Assembly (NCBI RefSeq): GCF_025464955.1
Contig: NZ_JAODNM010000116.1
Span: 1-64,000 of the forward strand
DNA length: 64,000 nucleotides
Reading direction: 5' to 3'
Source: Amycolatopsis sp.
Lineage (GTDB): Bacteria; Actinomycetota; Actinomycetes; Mycobacteriales; Pseudonocardiaceae
A program made the translations under genes and the position numbers. How positions within the stretch are numbered: the first letter of the stretch is position 1; the number at the start of each line of letters is the position of its first letter. The notes beneath the pieces were generated by a model. It searched no databases and was not told where the DNA came from. It saw nothing but the letters and a program-made list of their open reading frames with translations. This document shows, one piece after another, positions 1 to 9,373 of the stretch.

Positions 1-11
1 GGCCATAGAGA

Positions 12-57
12 CTCGTAAGCGTTGCGGCCGGTTAGAACCGGCCGCAACGCTCACGAG
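12..57. repeat. Palindromic repeat, likely bidirectional terminator
   Basis: A 22-base arm beginning CTCGTAAGCGTTGC pairs with its complement after a two-base centre, with one mismatch. It lies just beyond the 3' end of the leftmost gene. Related CTCGTGAG/GTTCCGGCCGG palindromes occur four more times in the window, so this is a family as well as a probable terminator. Confidence 0.7.
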
Positions 58-79
58 CCCACTGCGGTTGCCGAACCTC

Positions 80-3000
80 CTACGGGTTGTTGACGATGGT
101 GAAGGTGGACGTCGTGTTCTTGACGTCCAGGGCGTTGTCGCTCATCTTCAGGTTGTTGAAGGTGACCGTGCCGACAGCCGGGCCTTGACCCGCTTCCGGC
201 AGCTCGTTGGCCCAGAGCCCGAACCCGGACTTCGCGTCGAAAGCGTCACCGCTCTTGTGCGCGCCCGTGATCGTGATGTTGGTGAAGATGGTGTCCTTGA
301 TCGGGAACAGCGGCTGCCCGCCGACATAGTCGGTCTGGAACATGACCCCGCTGTACGTCGGATCGGTGATGTCCACATCGGACACCCGGATCCCCTGGAA
401 CACCTTCGAAGCGGAGAACACCCAGATACCGGGGAACGTCTGGCCGCCCCAGAAATGGCCGCCCGCCCGGACTATCGAGATGTTCTGCAGGTTCGTCGGA
501 TCGGTCCCGAACCCGTTCATCGGATAGCCGAAGTCGAGCGAACTGATGGTGATACCGGCGTAGACCAACGTGTCCGCGATGTAGATGTTGCGGAAGGTGT
601 TCGTGAAACCGCCGTACACCGCGACCCCGGCAGCGCGCCAGGTGAGCAGGGACGTCAGGTTCTCGAACACGTTGTTCTTCTCGTCGGCACCACCGGCGTC
701 GATCGCGGAGAACAACGCGAAGCTGTCGTCCCCGGTCGCCCGGGATTCGTCGTTGACGACGTGGTTGTCCGTGCTTCCGTTGGTCATGTTGATGCCGTCG
801 GCGAACGTGTCACGGATCCGGGAGTTCGAGATCGTGACGAAGTCCGTGTTGGCACCCCAGTACATGCAGATCATGTGCTCGGTCCAGATGTTGTCGATCG
901 TCATGTTCGAGACGTTCGAGAAGTTGAACACCTTGCCCGGACCGTCGATGCGGGACGTGTAGTTACCGAAGACGGCGAAGTTCGCGAACGTCGATCCGTT
1001 CGCGGTCGACTGGGAGTCGAAGCCGACGTCGGTGTTGTCCTGCGTCGTGGGAGCGAAGAACCTGGTGAACCAGGGGCCCGCGCCGATGACCTTGGTCGCC
1101 TTTCCGTAGACGTTGAACTTGCCGGTGATCTGGTAGTCACCGGCGGGCAGGTAGACGCCGACCAGCGTGGAGTCCTGACGCACCTTGTCGAGCGCGGCCT
1201 GGACATCCTGCTGGCCGAACCCGGCGGGCACCGCGTACTTCGTCGGGTCCGGGTTGGCGATCTGCGTGACCTGTTCGAGGCTGACGAAGTCGATCGCGTA
1301 GTTCGTCGTGTTGGCGGCGTCCTTCTGCAGCTTGATCTTGCTGCCTGCCGGGACGGTGGTCCCGAGCATCAGGTTCGCCTCGTCGTAGATGTGCCTCGGC
1401 CCGCCGGCACTCGGCGAGTTGCCGGGACCGGTTTCCGCGCCGTAGAGCCACGAGTACTTCGAGGTGAGGTTGATGGGCTTGAGCAGCGTGCCGTTGACGT
1501 AGACGTCGAGGCTCGCGTTGATCCCGTCGCCACCCGCGGCGTCGGGGATGGAGAACCGCGTGACCAGCGTGTTGGTGCTGGCCCTGGTGGTGAACTCGAC
1601 CGAGGATCCGGTGCTGTTCAGGGTGACGGCCTTACGACCGGACGCCTCACCCGCGAGGTCACCGATTGTCCGGTTGGGACCGACGACGGACGCGCCACCG
1701 GCGAGTACCCCGTCTTCGGCTTCGTAGTTGTCGTACGGCATGTTCGCGCCGCGACCGACGAACAGCGACTGGGAGCTGGTGTTGTTGGCCTGCTTGACCG
1801 GCAACTCGTTGGCATCGGTCGCGATCACGGTCTTGACGGTGTACTTGCCGTTGACCGCGGTCCACGAGCCGAGGTTGACCGGCGCCGCCGTTTCACCCGA
1901 CGCGATGACCCCGGCGAAGGCCCCGGTCAGTGTCTTGACCACCGCACCCGACGTCGCGTCGGTGACGGTGAGCGTGACGTTGTGGGCGCCGGACGCGGAA
2001 GCGACGGTGCCCTGGTTCTTGATCGACACCGAGAACGCCACGGCGTTGCCCGCGGACGGGTTGCCCGGGGTCCAGCCTGAAGGGGAGGCGATCAGGTCGG
2101 AGCTGGCCACTGGGGCGACGACCAGCGGTGTCGGGCTGGTGAAGCTGTTGTTGTCGTCGTGCTGCTCGATGACGGTGTTCGCCTCGTCGACCTTGGCACT
2201 GAACGCGTAGCTGCCCGCGTCACGCGGACCGACGTTCGCCGAAACCGTGCTGGACGCACCGGCCGCCAAGCCGCCGACGTTCGCCGTGCCGGCCAGCTTC
2301 GTGCCGAGGTAGAAGTTGACGTTCGTCGGGCCGGACGCGGCCGTCCCGATGTTCTTGACCGTCGAGGACAAGGTCAGGGCGTCGGTCTCCACGGGCGAAC
2401 CCGGCGAGGACGTCAGGCCCGAGATGGTCAGGTCCGGGTTCGGTGCCGGGACTCCGTTGACCGCGAACTCGGCGACCTGGCCGCCGCCCGCACCGGAGTT
2501 GGTGGTGAACCTGAGCTGGACGTCGGCGACACGGCCGGTGACCGGGATGGTCACCGTGTTGCCGCTGGCCGGGTTGAATGTGTAGACCGCCGGGGCGAGC
2601 AGGCTGGTGAACGCCGTCGAGCTCTGTTCGCGCCCGAGTACCTCGATGGTCTGCGTCCGGGTGGACCACGCGCCGTCGGGGTTGAGCTTGAGCACCACGT
2701 TGCTGACGTCGGCGTTCGCGCCCAGCGCCACGGTCAGCGTGCCCGGGTTGGAGCTCGCCTCCCAGTAGGTCGCCACGTTGCCGTCGTTCGCGTTGGCGGC
2801 GACGAAGTTGAGCACCGTGGACGACGCGGTGATCGGCTTGCCGACCGCCAGGTTCGTGCCGCCGCCGGTGCCGCTGCCCGCGCGGGTGACGGTGTTGCTG
2901 GCGCCCGAGGTGTTGCCGGCCGCGTCCTTGGCCTTGACGGCGTAGGAGACCGTCGTTGTGTCGGACTGGCTGTCGGTGTAGGTCAACACGTTCCCGGCAA

Positions 3001-4369
3001 CGCTGCCCACCAGCGCGCTGTTGGCGTAGACGTCGTATCCCGTCACGCCGACGTTGTCCGTCGACGCGCCCCAGACCAGCTTGATCTGGCCCGAAGCCGG
3101 CAGCGTGTACGCCAGGTTCGACGGCGCTGTCGGCGCCTGCGTGTCACCGGTCGAGCCGGTGCGGGTGACGGTGTTGCTGTTCGCCGAGACGTTGCCCGCG
3201 GCGTCCTTCGCCCTTACATAGTAGGAAACCGTCGCGCTCGCGGACTGGTTGTCGGTGTAGGTCAACACGTTCCCGGCGACACTGGTCACCAGGGTGTTGT
3301 TGGCGTAGACGTCGTATCCCGTGACGCCCACGTTGTCCGTCGCCGCGGCCCAGGTCAGCTTGACCTGGCCGGTCGTCGGCTGGGTGAACGCGAGGCTGGT
3401 CGGCGCCGTCGGGGCCTGCGTGTCCCCGGTGCTCGGGCCGTAGACCTCGAACTCCGACACCTGTCCGGCGGGCCAGCCGGTGTTGGCGGTGATGTTCAGC
3501 CGCACGTACCGGGTGGTGGTCGCGTTGAAGTTGATCGTCACCGCGTTGCCGCTGGCCGGGTTGAACGAGTACCCGGCCGACGCGACGATGTCGGAGAACG
3601 CACTCCCGTTCGTGCTTCCCTGCACCGCGAGGGTCTGCGACCTGGTCGCCCAGTCCGTCGACGGCGGCAGCTTCAGCACGAGCTGGTTGACGCTCACCGA
3701 CGCGCCGAGGTCGACCTGCAGCCACTGCGGGAACGAGTTGTTGGCGCTCTCCCAGTAGCTGCTCTGGTTGCCGTCGTTGGCGTTGCCGGCCGGGAAGCCC
3801 GACTGCGTGGTGCTCGACGTCAACGTCTTGCCCTGCGCCAGGTTCGTCGTCGCAGCGGGCGTCGCGGCGACCTCGACCTCGGACAGCTGCGCGTCCTGGC
3901 TCGCGGTGTTGGCGGTGATGTTCACCCTGAGGAACCGGGTGACCGTGGCCGGGAACGGAATCTTCACCGTGTTGCCCGAAGACGGTTCGAAGGTGTGCGC
4001 GCCGGACACGACCACGGTGTCGAACGTGGTCCCGTCACTGCTTCCCTGTATTGCCAGCGTTTGTGTGCGGGACGTCCAGCCGGCCGGGACCTTCAGTGTG
4101 ACCTCGTCGACGCTGCGCACGGTGCCCAGGTCCACCTGTGCCCACTGCGGGAAGGTCTTGCCCGCGCTCTCCCAGAAGGTGTTCTGGTCGCCGTCGTTGA
4201 TCTTCGACGCGGTCTGGGCGCCGTCGACGCTGCTGGCCGCGGCCACCGCGCCCTTGGCCAGGTTCGGTGCGGCGTCGGCCGTGGTCGGCACGACTTGAAC
4301 GGCGAACAGGAACAGACCTGCCGCGAGCGCCGTGGTGGTTAACCGCGACGTCAGACGCTTCGCTCTCAT
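80..4369 (-). CDS. Secreted multi-domain GH87-type alpha-1,3-glucanase (mycodextranase-like)
   Basis: The protein is 1429 aa and starts at an ATG preceded by GAGGA; an in-frame ATG five codons upstream has a weaker site. A Sec signal peptide covers about residues 1-33. It is followed by two discoidin (F5/8 C) domains (35-315), two near-identical Fn3 domains (320-500), a third discoidin domain (503-645), two CARDB-like domains (650-880), a CBM35-like domain (885-1040) and a C-terminal beta-helix. In the helix, Asp1191, Asp1214 and Asp1215 have the same 23/24 spacing as the three catalytic aspartates reported for GH87 glucanases. The likely substrate is alpha-1,3- or mixed alpha-1,3/1,4-glucan of fungal walls. 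GH87 is from motif recognition; substrate is inferred. Confidence 0.85.
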   Translation of the reverse strand: MRAKRLTSRLTTTALAAGLFLFAVQVVPTTADAAPNLAKGAVAAASSVDGAQTASKINDGDQNTFWESAGKTFPQWAQVDLGTVRSVDEVTLKVPAGWTSRTQTLAIQGSSDGTTFDTVVVSGAHTFEPSSGNTVKIPFPATVTRFLRVNITANTASQDAQLSEVEVAATPAATTNLAQGKTLTSSTTQSGFPAGNANDGNQSSYWESANNSFPQWLQVDLGASVSVNQLVLKLPPSTDWATRSQTLAVQGSTNGSAFSDIVASAGYSFNPASGNAVTINFNATTTRYVRLNITANTGWPAGQVSEFEVYGPSTGDTQAPTAPTSLAFTQPTTGQVKLTWAAATDNVGVTGYDVYANNTLVTSVAGNVLTYTDNQSASATVSYYVRAKDAAGNVSANSNTVTRTGSTGDTQAPTAPSNLAYTLPASGQIKLVWGASTDNVGVTGYDVYANSALVGSVAGNVLTYTDSQSDTTTVSYAVKAKDAAGNTSGASNTVTRAGSGTGGGTNLAVGKPITASSTVLNFVAANANDGNVATYWEASSNPGTLTVALGANADVSNVVLKLNPDGAWSTRTQTIEVLGREQSSTAFTSLLAPAVYTFNPASGNTVTIPVTGRVADVQLRFTTNSGAGGGQVAEFAVNGVPAPNPDLTISGLTSSPGSPVETDALTLSSTVKNIGTAASGPTNVNFYLGTKLAGTANVGGLAAGASSTVSANVGPRDAGSYAFSAKVDEANTVIEQHDDNNSFTSPTPLVVAPVASSDLIASPSGWTPGNPSAGNAVAFSVSIKNQGTVASASGAHNVTLTVTDATSGAVVKTLTGAFAGVIASGETAAPVNLGSWTAVNGKYTVKTVIATDANELPVKQANNTSSQSLFVGRGANMPYDNYEAEDGVLAGGASVVGPNRTIGDLAGEASGRKAVTLNSTGSSVEFTTRASTNTLVTRFSIPDAAGGDGINASLDVYVNGTLLKPINLTSKYSWLYGAETGPGNSPSAGGPRHIYDEANLMLGTTVPAGSKIKLQKDAANTTNYAIDFVSLEQVTQIANPDPTKYAVPAGFGQQDVQAALDKVRQDSTLVGVYLPAGDYQITGKFNVYGKATKVIGAGPWFTRFFAPTTQDNTDVGFDSQSTANGSTFANFAVFGNYTSRIDGPGKVFNFSNVSNMTIDNIWTEHMICMYWGANTDFVTISNSRIRDTFADGINMTNGSTDNHVVNDESRATGDDSFALFSAIDAGGADEKNNVFENLTSLLTWRAAGVAVYGGFTNTFRNIYIADTLVYAGITISSLDFGYPMNGFGTDPTNLQNISIVRAGGHFWGGQTFPGIWVFSASKVFQGIRVSDVDITDPTYSGVMFQTDYVGGQPLFPIKDTIFTNITITGAHKSGDAFDAKSGFGLWANELPEAGQGPAVGTVTFNNLKMSDNALDVKNTTSTFTIVNNP

Positions 4370-4759
4370 GGATTCCTCACTCATCTTCTTTGACAAGGGG
4401 TGGAGAAGGAGCTGTGACAAGGGGGTACGACAAGACCCCGATTCGGCGAAGGGCAGGCCGAAGCGGTAACGGAGGCAGAGGTTCAGCTGAAGCAGGGGGA
4501 CGTCGGGAGGAGGGGACACGGTGGGGACGACTACCCGAATTTACGGGCAGATGTTCGGGATTTCCACAACTCTGCACATATCTTGCACTGCGAGGTCCAA
4601 GGGTTACAGACACGCCAGATCAAGTCAACGGTTAAGTCCGATTCGCGCTCGTACGGCAACTACCCGTACGCGCGCGAGCCGCACTCGGGCGCTCACGAAG
4701 TGCACGCCCACGCAGGTACGGTCTGTGAACCAGCCCAGCACGAACAGGGAGGACGGGAC
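4370..4759. other. Divergent intergenic region
   Basis: This 390-base stretch separates the divergent glucanase and sigma-factor genes and should hold both promoters. A CGTACGG/CCGTACG inverted repeat lies at 4650-4670. I see no convincing coding potential and no promoter I would name. Confidence 0.5.
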
Positions 4760-6001
4760 TTGACGCCGGAGGTCGAAGCGGCGGTCACCGCGGCCTTTCG
4801 AGAGGAATGGGGCCGGGTCGTGGCCACCTTGATCAAGGTGACCGGCGACTGGGACCTCGCCGAGGAATGCGCGCAGGAGGCTTTCGCATTGGCACTGCGG
4901 TCCTGGCCGCGCGACGGTGTCCCGCGGCGGCCCGGGGCCTGGCTCACCACCGCGGCCCGCAACCGCGCGACCGACCGGATCCGCAGGGCGGCCGTGGGCG
5001 CCGCCAAGCTCAGGGAGGTCGCGATGGCGACCGTCGAGGACGAACCGGACTCGGCCGAGAGCGCGATTCCGGACGACCGGCTGCGGCTGATCTTCACCTG
5101 CTGCCACCCGGCGCTGTCGTTCGAGGCGCGGGTCGCACTGACCCTGCGCACGCTCGTCGGCCTGACCACCGCGGAGATCGCCGGCGCATTCCTCGTCGAA
5201 GAGCAGACGATGACCAAACGCTTGGTGCGCGCCAAGCAAAAGATCAAGAACGCCGGTATCCCCTATCGTGTCCCGCCGGCCCACCTGCTGCCCGATCGGA
5301 CAGCCGCCGTGCTGGCCGTGTTGTACCTGCTGTTCAACGAGGGCTACGCGGCAAGCGGCGGAACCGAACTTGTGCGCCAGGAGCTCAGCGGGGAAGCCAT
5401 CCGGCTGACGCGGGTTCTCGATCGGCTCATGCCCGCCGAACCCGAGATTCAGGGCCTGCTCGCGCTCATGCTCCTCCAGGACGCGAGGCGCGACGCCCGG
5501 GTCGACAAGGAAGGCACGCTCGTCACTTTGGAGCAGCAAGACCGTTCACGATGGGACGCCGGACAGATCGCCGAAGGCGTCGAATTACTTGAATCGGCTT
5601 TGCGGCATGGCCGGGCCGGCGCGTACCAGGTTCAGGCCGCGATCGCCGCCTGCCACGCCACCGCCGTCACCGCGGCGGAAACCGACTGGGTTCAGATCGC
5701 CACACTTTACCGTCGGCTGACCGAACTGGTTCCTTCTCCGGTGGTCGAACTCAACCGGACTGTCGCCGTCGCCATGGCCGACGGACCAGTCGCGGGATTG
5801 GTTCTGCTCGACGCGCTCGAAGCGTCCGGGAAACTGGCGAACTATCATTTACTACCGGCCACACGGGCCGACCTGCTCCGCCGGAGCGGCCAAATGGCCG
5901 AAGCGGCCGCCGCTTATACCGAAGCTCTGGCACTGGCCGGCACAGACGCCGAACGCCGCTATCTCACGCGGCGGCTGGCCGAGACCACCACGCAACACTA
6001 A
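4760..6001 (+). CDS. ECF sigma factor with long C-terminal helical extension (ECF42-like)
   Basis: This is a 413-aa RNA polymerase sigma factor. Region 2 lies near residues 13-77 with the run WDLAEECAQEAF, region 4 near 112-162, and a long helical DUF6596/TPR-like domain follows, containing the family sequence LYLLFNEGY. The TTG start is chosen because GGGAGGA lies six bases upstream and the protein then begins with the usual TPEVEAAVTAAF; further upstream the frame gives low-complexity non-family sequence. ECF42 genes usually sit beside a DGPF/YCII-domain gene, and none is present here. No anti-sigma gene is adjacent, so the extension may control activity (inference). Confidence 0.88.
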   Translation: MTPEVEAAVTAAFREEWGRVVATLIKVTGDWDLAEECAQEAFALALRSWPRDGVPRRPGAWLTTAARNRATDRIRRAAVGAAKLREVAMATVEDEPDSAESAIPDDRLRLIFTCCHPALSFEARVALTLRTLVGLTTAEIAGAFLVEEQTMTKRLVRAKQKIKNAGIPYRVPPAHLLPDRTAAVLAVLYLLFNEGYAASGGTELVRQELSGEAIRLTRVLDRLMPAEPEIQGLLALMLLQDARRDARVDKEGTLVTLEQQDRSRWDAGQIAEGVELLESALRHGRAGAYQVQAAIAACHATAVTAAETDWVQIATLYRRLTELVPSPVVELNRTVAVAMADGPVAGLVLLDALEASGKLANYHLLPATRADLLRRSGQMAEAAAAYTEALALAGTDAERRYLTRRLAETTTQH

Positions 6002-6020
6002 GTTCTACTGACCGGACATC

Positions 6021-6066
6021 GCCCGCCCTACGCGGCGATTCCCACAATTCGGGAATCGCCGCGGGC
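6021..6066. terminator. Bidirectional terminator between sigma factor and lsr2
   Basis: GCGGCGATTCCC pairs with GGGAATCGCCGC across a seven-base loop, extended by outer GCCCGC/GCGGGC. It lies between two convergent genes. Confidence 0.75.
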
Positions 6067-6104
6067 GGCACGGTCGGCGTCGAAACTACGACCGAGCGTG
6101 ACAA

Positions 6105-6509
6105 TCACGCGGAAGCAGACGCCTTTTTGCGGGTCGCGCGTTTGCGGGTCGCCTTCACCGGCTCCGGGGCGACGGGCTCGGCCTGAGCCAGCTCGTAAGC
6201 CTCGGAAATCTCCTTCGAAACGCGGCCGCGGTCCGAAATCGAGTAACCGTTGGCACGCGCCCAGTCACGAATCTGCCGGGCGTTGTCGTTGGCCGGGGCG
6301 GAAGACTCGCCGGCGGCCTGACGGATCTTGCGGCCGCCGGTGCGACGCGCGGCGGCGACGAACCTGGCCAGCTCATCGCGAAGGTGGCTCGCGTTCTCGT
6401 CTGACAGGTCGATGTCGTAGGAAACCCCGTCGAGACCGAACGGCACGGTTTGCGTGGCAGCCCCGCCGTCGAGGTCGTCAACGATCTCTACATGTACTTT
6501 CTGAGCCAT
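6105..6509 (-). CDS. lsr2: Lsr2 nucleoid-associated protein
   Basis: The protein is 134 aa. The N-terminal dimerisation domain (about 1-60) begins MAQKVHVEIVDDLDGG. The C-terminal DNA-binding domain contains RDWARANG and SDRGRVSKEISEAY, where RGR inserts into the minor groove of AT-rich DNA in known Lsr2 proteins. The ATG follows AGAGGAAG. Lsr2 is the actinobacterial xenogeneic silencer that bridges AT-rich DNA. An extra basic tail, KATRKRATRKKASASA, lies beyond the usual end and could add non-specific DNA contact. It is transcribed alone. Actinomycetes often carry several paralogues, and this may not be the principal one. Confidence 0.92.
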   Translation of the reverse strand: MAQKVHVEIVDDLDGGAATQTVPFGLDGVSYDIDLSDENASHLRDELARFVAAARRTGGRKIRQAAGESSAPANDNARQIRDWARANGYSISDRGRVSKEISEAYELAQAEPVAPEPVKATRKRATRKKASASA

Positions 6510-6638
6510 ATCGTTTCTTCCTCTGACTTGCGTGAAGAACCCTCTCGGCGTTCCGAGCACCACGAACAATAGCCGTAAGGGCGAACCTCGCGCACGGGAC
6601 ACTCCACGAAGGACCGCAAACCGATATCGAACGACAGC

Positions 6639-6671
6639 GCCCCCTGGTTCGAATCAATCGAACCAGGGGGC
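6639..6671. terminator. Hairpin terminator of the permease gene
   Basis: GCCCCCTGGTTCGA pairs perfectly with TCGAACCAGGGGGC over a five-base loop, just beyond the permease stop codon on the minus strand. Confidence 0.75.
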
Positions 6672-6700
6672 ACGCCGGCTAATACGCGAGGTGGTACAGC

Positions 6701-8131
6701 TCACCCCAGTTCGGCGGCTTGGGCGTCGGCGAGGGCGCGTTCGGCGTCGACGTCGATACCCCGGCAGAGCCACCAATAGAGGACCGCGGCCACCGGCAGG
6801 CCGATGAACATCGAGATGTCGGCGCCGCCCATGGCGTGGGCGGCGAACCCGACGAACAACGTCCCGGCGGAGAAGAACGGGACCATCACCGCGAAACCCA
6901 CGAAGTATGCGATGATTCCCTGCCTGCCCCAGCGGCCGTAGATGCCGGCGGGTTTGAAGATCTCGGCGATCGCGTAGTGGCCTTTCCGCACGATGAAGTA
7001 GTCGGTGAGGTTGATGGCCGTCCATGGGATGAAGAAGTAGAGCACCAGCAGCAGGAAATTATTGAAGTTGCCGAGGAAGTTCGCCGATGCGACGTTGGCG
7101 AACACCAGCGACAGCGCGGCGGTCACGCCGATCGTGACGATCCGGGTGAGCAGGGTCGGCCGTACCCGGCGGATACTGTCGATCGAGGAGATCAGCGTCA
7201 GCGACCCGCCGTACATGTTCAACGCCGTCACCGAGACCAGGCCGAGCGCCGCGACGAACAACGCGATGCTGCCGAAACCGCCGAACAGCTTGTCCGCGGT
7301 TTCCTTGATCGACCCGATGGTTTCGAAGTTCTCCCCGGCCGCGGCGGCGATAAAGGAACCGAGGAACATGACCCACACCCCGCCGAGCGCGCTGCCCCAG
7401 AACGTCCATCGGAAGGTGCGGCGCACGGTGACGTCCGGCGGAAGGTAGCGCGAATAGTCCGAAACGTAAATAGCCCAGGAGATCTGATACCCCGCCGCAA
7501 CCCCCAGCTGGCCGAGGAACGGCACGGCCTTGAACTGCCCGAGGTCGTAGGAGCCGGCGGGGACGCTGAGTTTCGTCAGCGCGGCGATGGTCAGCAGGAG
7601 CAGCATCGCGATGGTGAGGTAGGCCAGATAGCGCTCGAACCGATGGATCAGGGAATAGCCGAACAACGCGATGACCACCGCGATGACGGTCACGATCCAG
7701 AACCAGAGCTTCTCCGAACCGTGGTGCACCGCGGCCGAAGTCGCCTGGCCGGCGAGCACGGTATTGAACACGTTGAAACCGGCGTACTGCACGTAAGCGA
7801 AGAACCAGACCAGCAGTGCGCCCCGGTAACCGAACTGTGGACGCGACTGGATCATCTGCGGCAGGCCCAGTTGCGGGCCTTGTGCCGAATGGGCCGCCAT
7901 GAACAGCGTGCCCACCAAGGTACCCGCGGCGATGGCGATGAGCGACCAGATCAGGTTTCCACCGGTGGTGATGCTGATCAGCCCGACGGCGAGTGTCGCG
8001 ATCTGGGCGTTGCTCATGAACCACAGCGGCCCGATGTGCCAGATCTTGCCGTGGCGCTCGGCCAACGGCACGTAGTCGATCGACCGGACTTCCAGGCCGC
8101 GGCTCTGCCGAGGCGATGTTTCGGTGCTCAT
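6701..8131 (-). CDS. NCS1-family nucleobase:cation symporter
   Basis: This 476-aa integral membrane protein has about 12 hydrophobic segments. The N-terminal region has the NCS1 pattern, including DYVPLAERHGKIWHIGPLWF, followed by a first helix rich in Gly and Thr and the loop GPQLGLPQMIQSRPQFGYRG. The family imports cytosine, purines, allantoin, hydantoins or thiamine with H+ or Na+. The exact substrate cannot be read here. GGGAGG precedes the ATG. It is flanked by hairpins on both sides and appears monocistronic. No catabolic gene lies adjacent. Confidence 0.85.
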   Translation of the reverse strand: MSTETSPRQSRGLEVRSIDYVPLAERHGKIWHIGPLWFMSNAQIATLAVGLISITTGGNLIWSLIAIAAGTLVGTLFMAAHSAQGPQLGLPQMIQSRPQFGYRGALLVWFFAYVQYAGFNVFNTVLAGQATSAAVHHGSEKLWFWIVTVIAVVIALFGYSLIHRFERYLAYLTIAMLLLLTIAALTKLSVPAGSYDLGQFKAVPFLGQLGVAAGYQISWAIYVSDYSRYLPPDVTVRRTFRWTFWGSALGGVWVMFLGSFIAAAAGENFETIGSIKETADKLFGGFGSIALFVAALGLVSVTALNMYGGSLTLISSIDSIRRVRPTLLTRIVTIGVTAALSLVFANVASANFLGNFNNFLLLVLYFFIPWTAINLTDYFIVRKGHYAIAEIFKPAGIYGRWGRQGIIAYFVGFAVMVPFFSAGTLFVGFAAHAMGGADISMFIGLPVAAVLYWWLCRGIDVDAERALADAQAAELG

Positions 8132-8218
8132 GTGCCCTCCCGGTACGTCAGGATCGAAGCAGCATGAGCGACCGGCCGCCGGAGCGCAATGAGTTCTTGA
8201 CAGCGCGCGCTGACGGCC

Positions 8219-8254
8219 CGTCCTCGTCGTGGTGGCGCTACCACGACGAGGACG
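8219..8254. terminator. Hairpin terminator
   Basis: A perfect 15-bp stem, CGTCCTCGTCGTGGT with its complement over a six-base loop, follows the DUF3455 gene and precedes the permease gene on the minus strand. Confidence 0.75.
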
Positions 8255-8263
8255 GAGCGCAGG

Positions 8264-8833
8264 TCAGTAGCCGGGAGCCGGCGTCGGCTTGAAGAAGCGG
8301 TATTCGGCCGAGTAAGGAACAGCGACCTGAGCACCGATCGTGCAGCTACCGCTGGGAGCGACACCACCCTGGGTGGCCAACCGCTGAACGAAGTCGACCG
8401 AACCCAGCAGACCCGTTCCCCGGTTGGCCGTGGACTTGAGCAGCAGTTCCGGTATCGCGTTGGTCCGGGGCACACTGGCGACGACGGCGCCCTGCACCGC
8501 GCTCCCGTCGGCCGGCGAAATCCACTGTGGACCCCTGGTGTGCAGAAGCAGGGCGTTTCCGGAACGCAGGACCGCGGCCGGCTCGAGCAATGTCCAGCTT
8601 CCAGTCGTGCAGGTGTAGACCTGGGAACCGGTTTCGACCCACATGTCCGCGACCCGCGTTTGCCCGGGCGGCACGTCCACCGGGCTGGTCGTGGCCGAGG
8701 GGGTGGTTTCATTATGGGTAAGGGCCAGGCCGGTCGCCGGCTGAGCCGAACCGGATTGTGCCAGCAGAATGTCGACGGCGGCGATTGCCGCGGCCATGGC
8801 CAAGGTGGTTGCTGCGATGGTGAGTTTGCGCAT
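8264..8833 (-). CDS. Secreted DUF3455 protein
   Basis: The protein is 189 aa and is exported by a Sec signal peptide starting MRKLTIAATTLAMAAA with a cleavage site near residues 25-30. The mature part resembles DUF3455: GQTRVADMWVETGSQVYTC, then GPQWISPADGSAVQG, ending with VPYSAEYRFFKP. AGGGAG lies seven bases before the chosen ATG; an upstream in-frame ATG would add 27 residues without a signal-like start. The function is unknown. The family occurs widely in bacteria and fungi as small secreted proteins. Confidence 0.8.
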   Translation of the reverse strand: MRKLTIAATTLAMAAAIAAVDILLAQSGSAQPATGLALTHNETTPSATTSPVDVPPGQTRVADMWVETGSQVYTCTTGSWTLLEPAAVLRSGNALLLHTRGPQWISPADGSAVQGAVVASVPRTNAIPELLLKSTANRGTGLLGSVDFVQRLATQGGVAPSGSCTIGAQVAVPYSAEYRFFKPTPAPGY

Positions 8834-9034
8834 GGAAAACTCCCTAGGACGTGCGTCGGATGACGCTTCCTTCCCGGACATCAGTGACACGAAGTGCGGC
8901 TCCGCGCAGTTCATCTTTGATCAAGATGTGACTCGGCCAACAGCCAAGCGACGCGAAGTCCCAGCCATCGGTTACGCCTGCCGCCACGGCTTCGTCCGCA
9001 GCGGGCGGTAGCCCCCGCGGGTAAGGTGCCTTTC

Positions 9035-9373
9035 ATGGCTGCGATCGAACCGTCCGTCCCACCGAGCGGCACGGGCTGCGTCGACTGCGACGCCGCCGGC
9101 GGCTGGTGGTTCCACCTCCGCCGCTGCACGCAATGCGGGCACATCGGGTGTTGCGACAGCTCTCCCGCCCAGCACGCCAGCGCGCATGTCAAGGCGACCG
9201 GGCACCCCATCGTCACCAGCTTCGAACCGGGGGAAGACTGGTTCTGGAGCTACCCGGACGAAGCCTTCTACGACGGCCCGGAACTCGCGGCGCCGACCCA
9301 TCACCCGCACGACCAGGCGGTTCCCGGCCCGGCGGAGCGAGTGCCTGCCAACTGGCAGACTCTGCTCAACTAA
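9035..9373 (+). CDS. UBP-type zinc-finger protein
   Basis: This 112-aa protein is essentially a single ZnF-UBP domain: CVDCDAAGGWWFHLRRCTQC, GCCDSSPAQHASAHVKATGH and SFEPGEDWFW supply the Cys/His zinc ligands. In eukaryotes the fold binds the ubiquitin C-terminus. Bacterial stand-alone versions are common in actinobacteria and have no settled role. The ATG has AAGG eight bases upstream; an in-frame GTG three codons earlier is less likely. The last codons (Leu-Leu-Asn-stop) lie in a 17-base tandem repeat that runs past the gene. Confidence 0.85.
   Translation: MAAIEPSVPPSGTGCVDCDAAGGWWFHLRRCTQCGHIGCCDSSPAQHASAHVKATGHPIVTSFEPGEDWFWSYPDEAFYDGPELAAPTHHPHDQAVPGPAERVPANWQTLLN

Noticed and set aside
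68..4342. Two long plus-strand open frames opposite the glucanase
   Set aside because: They are Arg/Val/Asp-rich antisense frames produced by third-position G/C bias of the real minus-strand gene.
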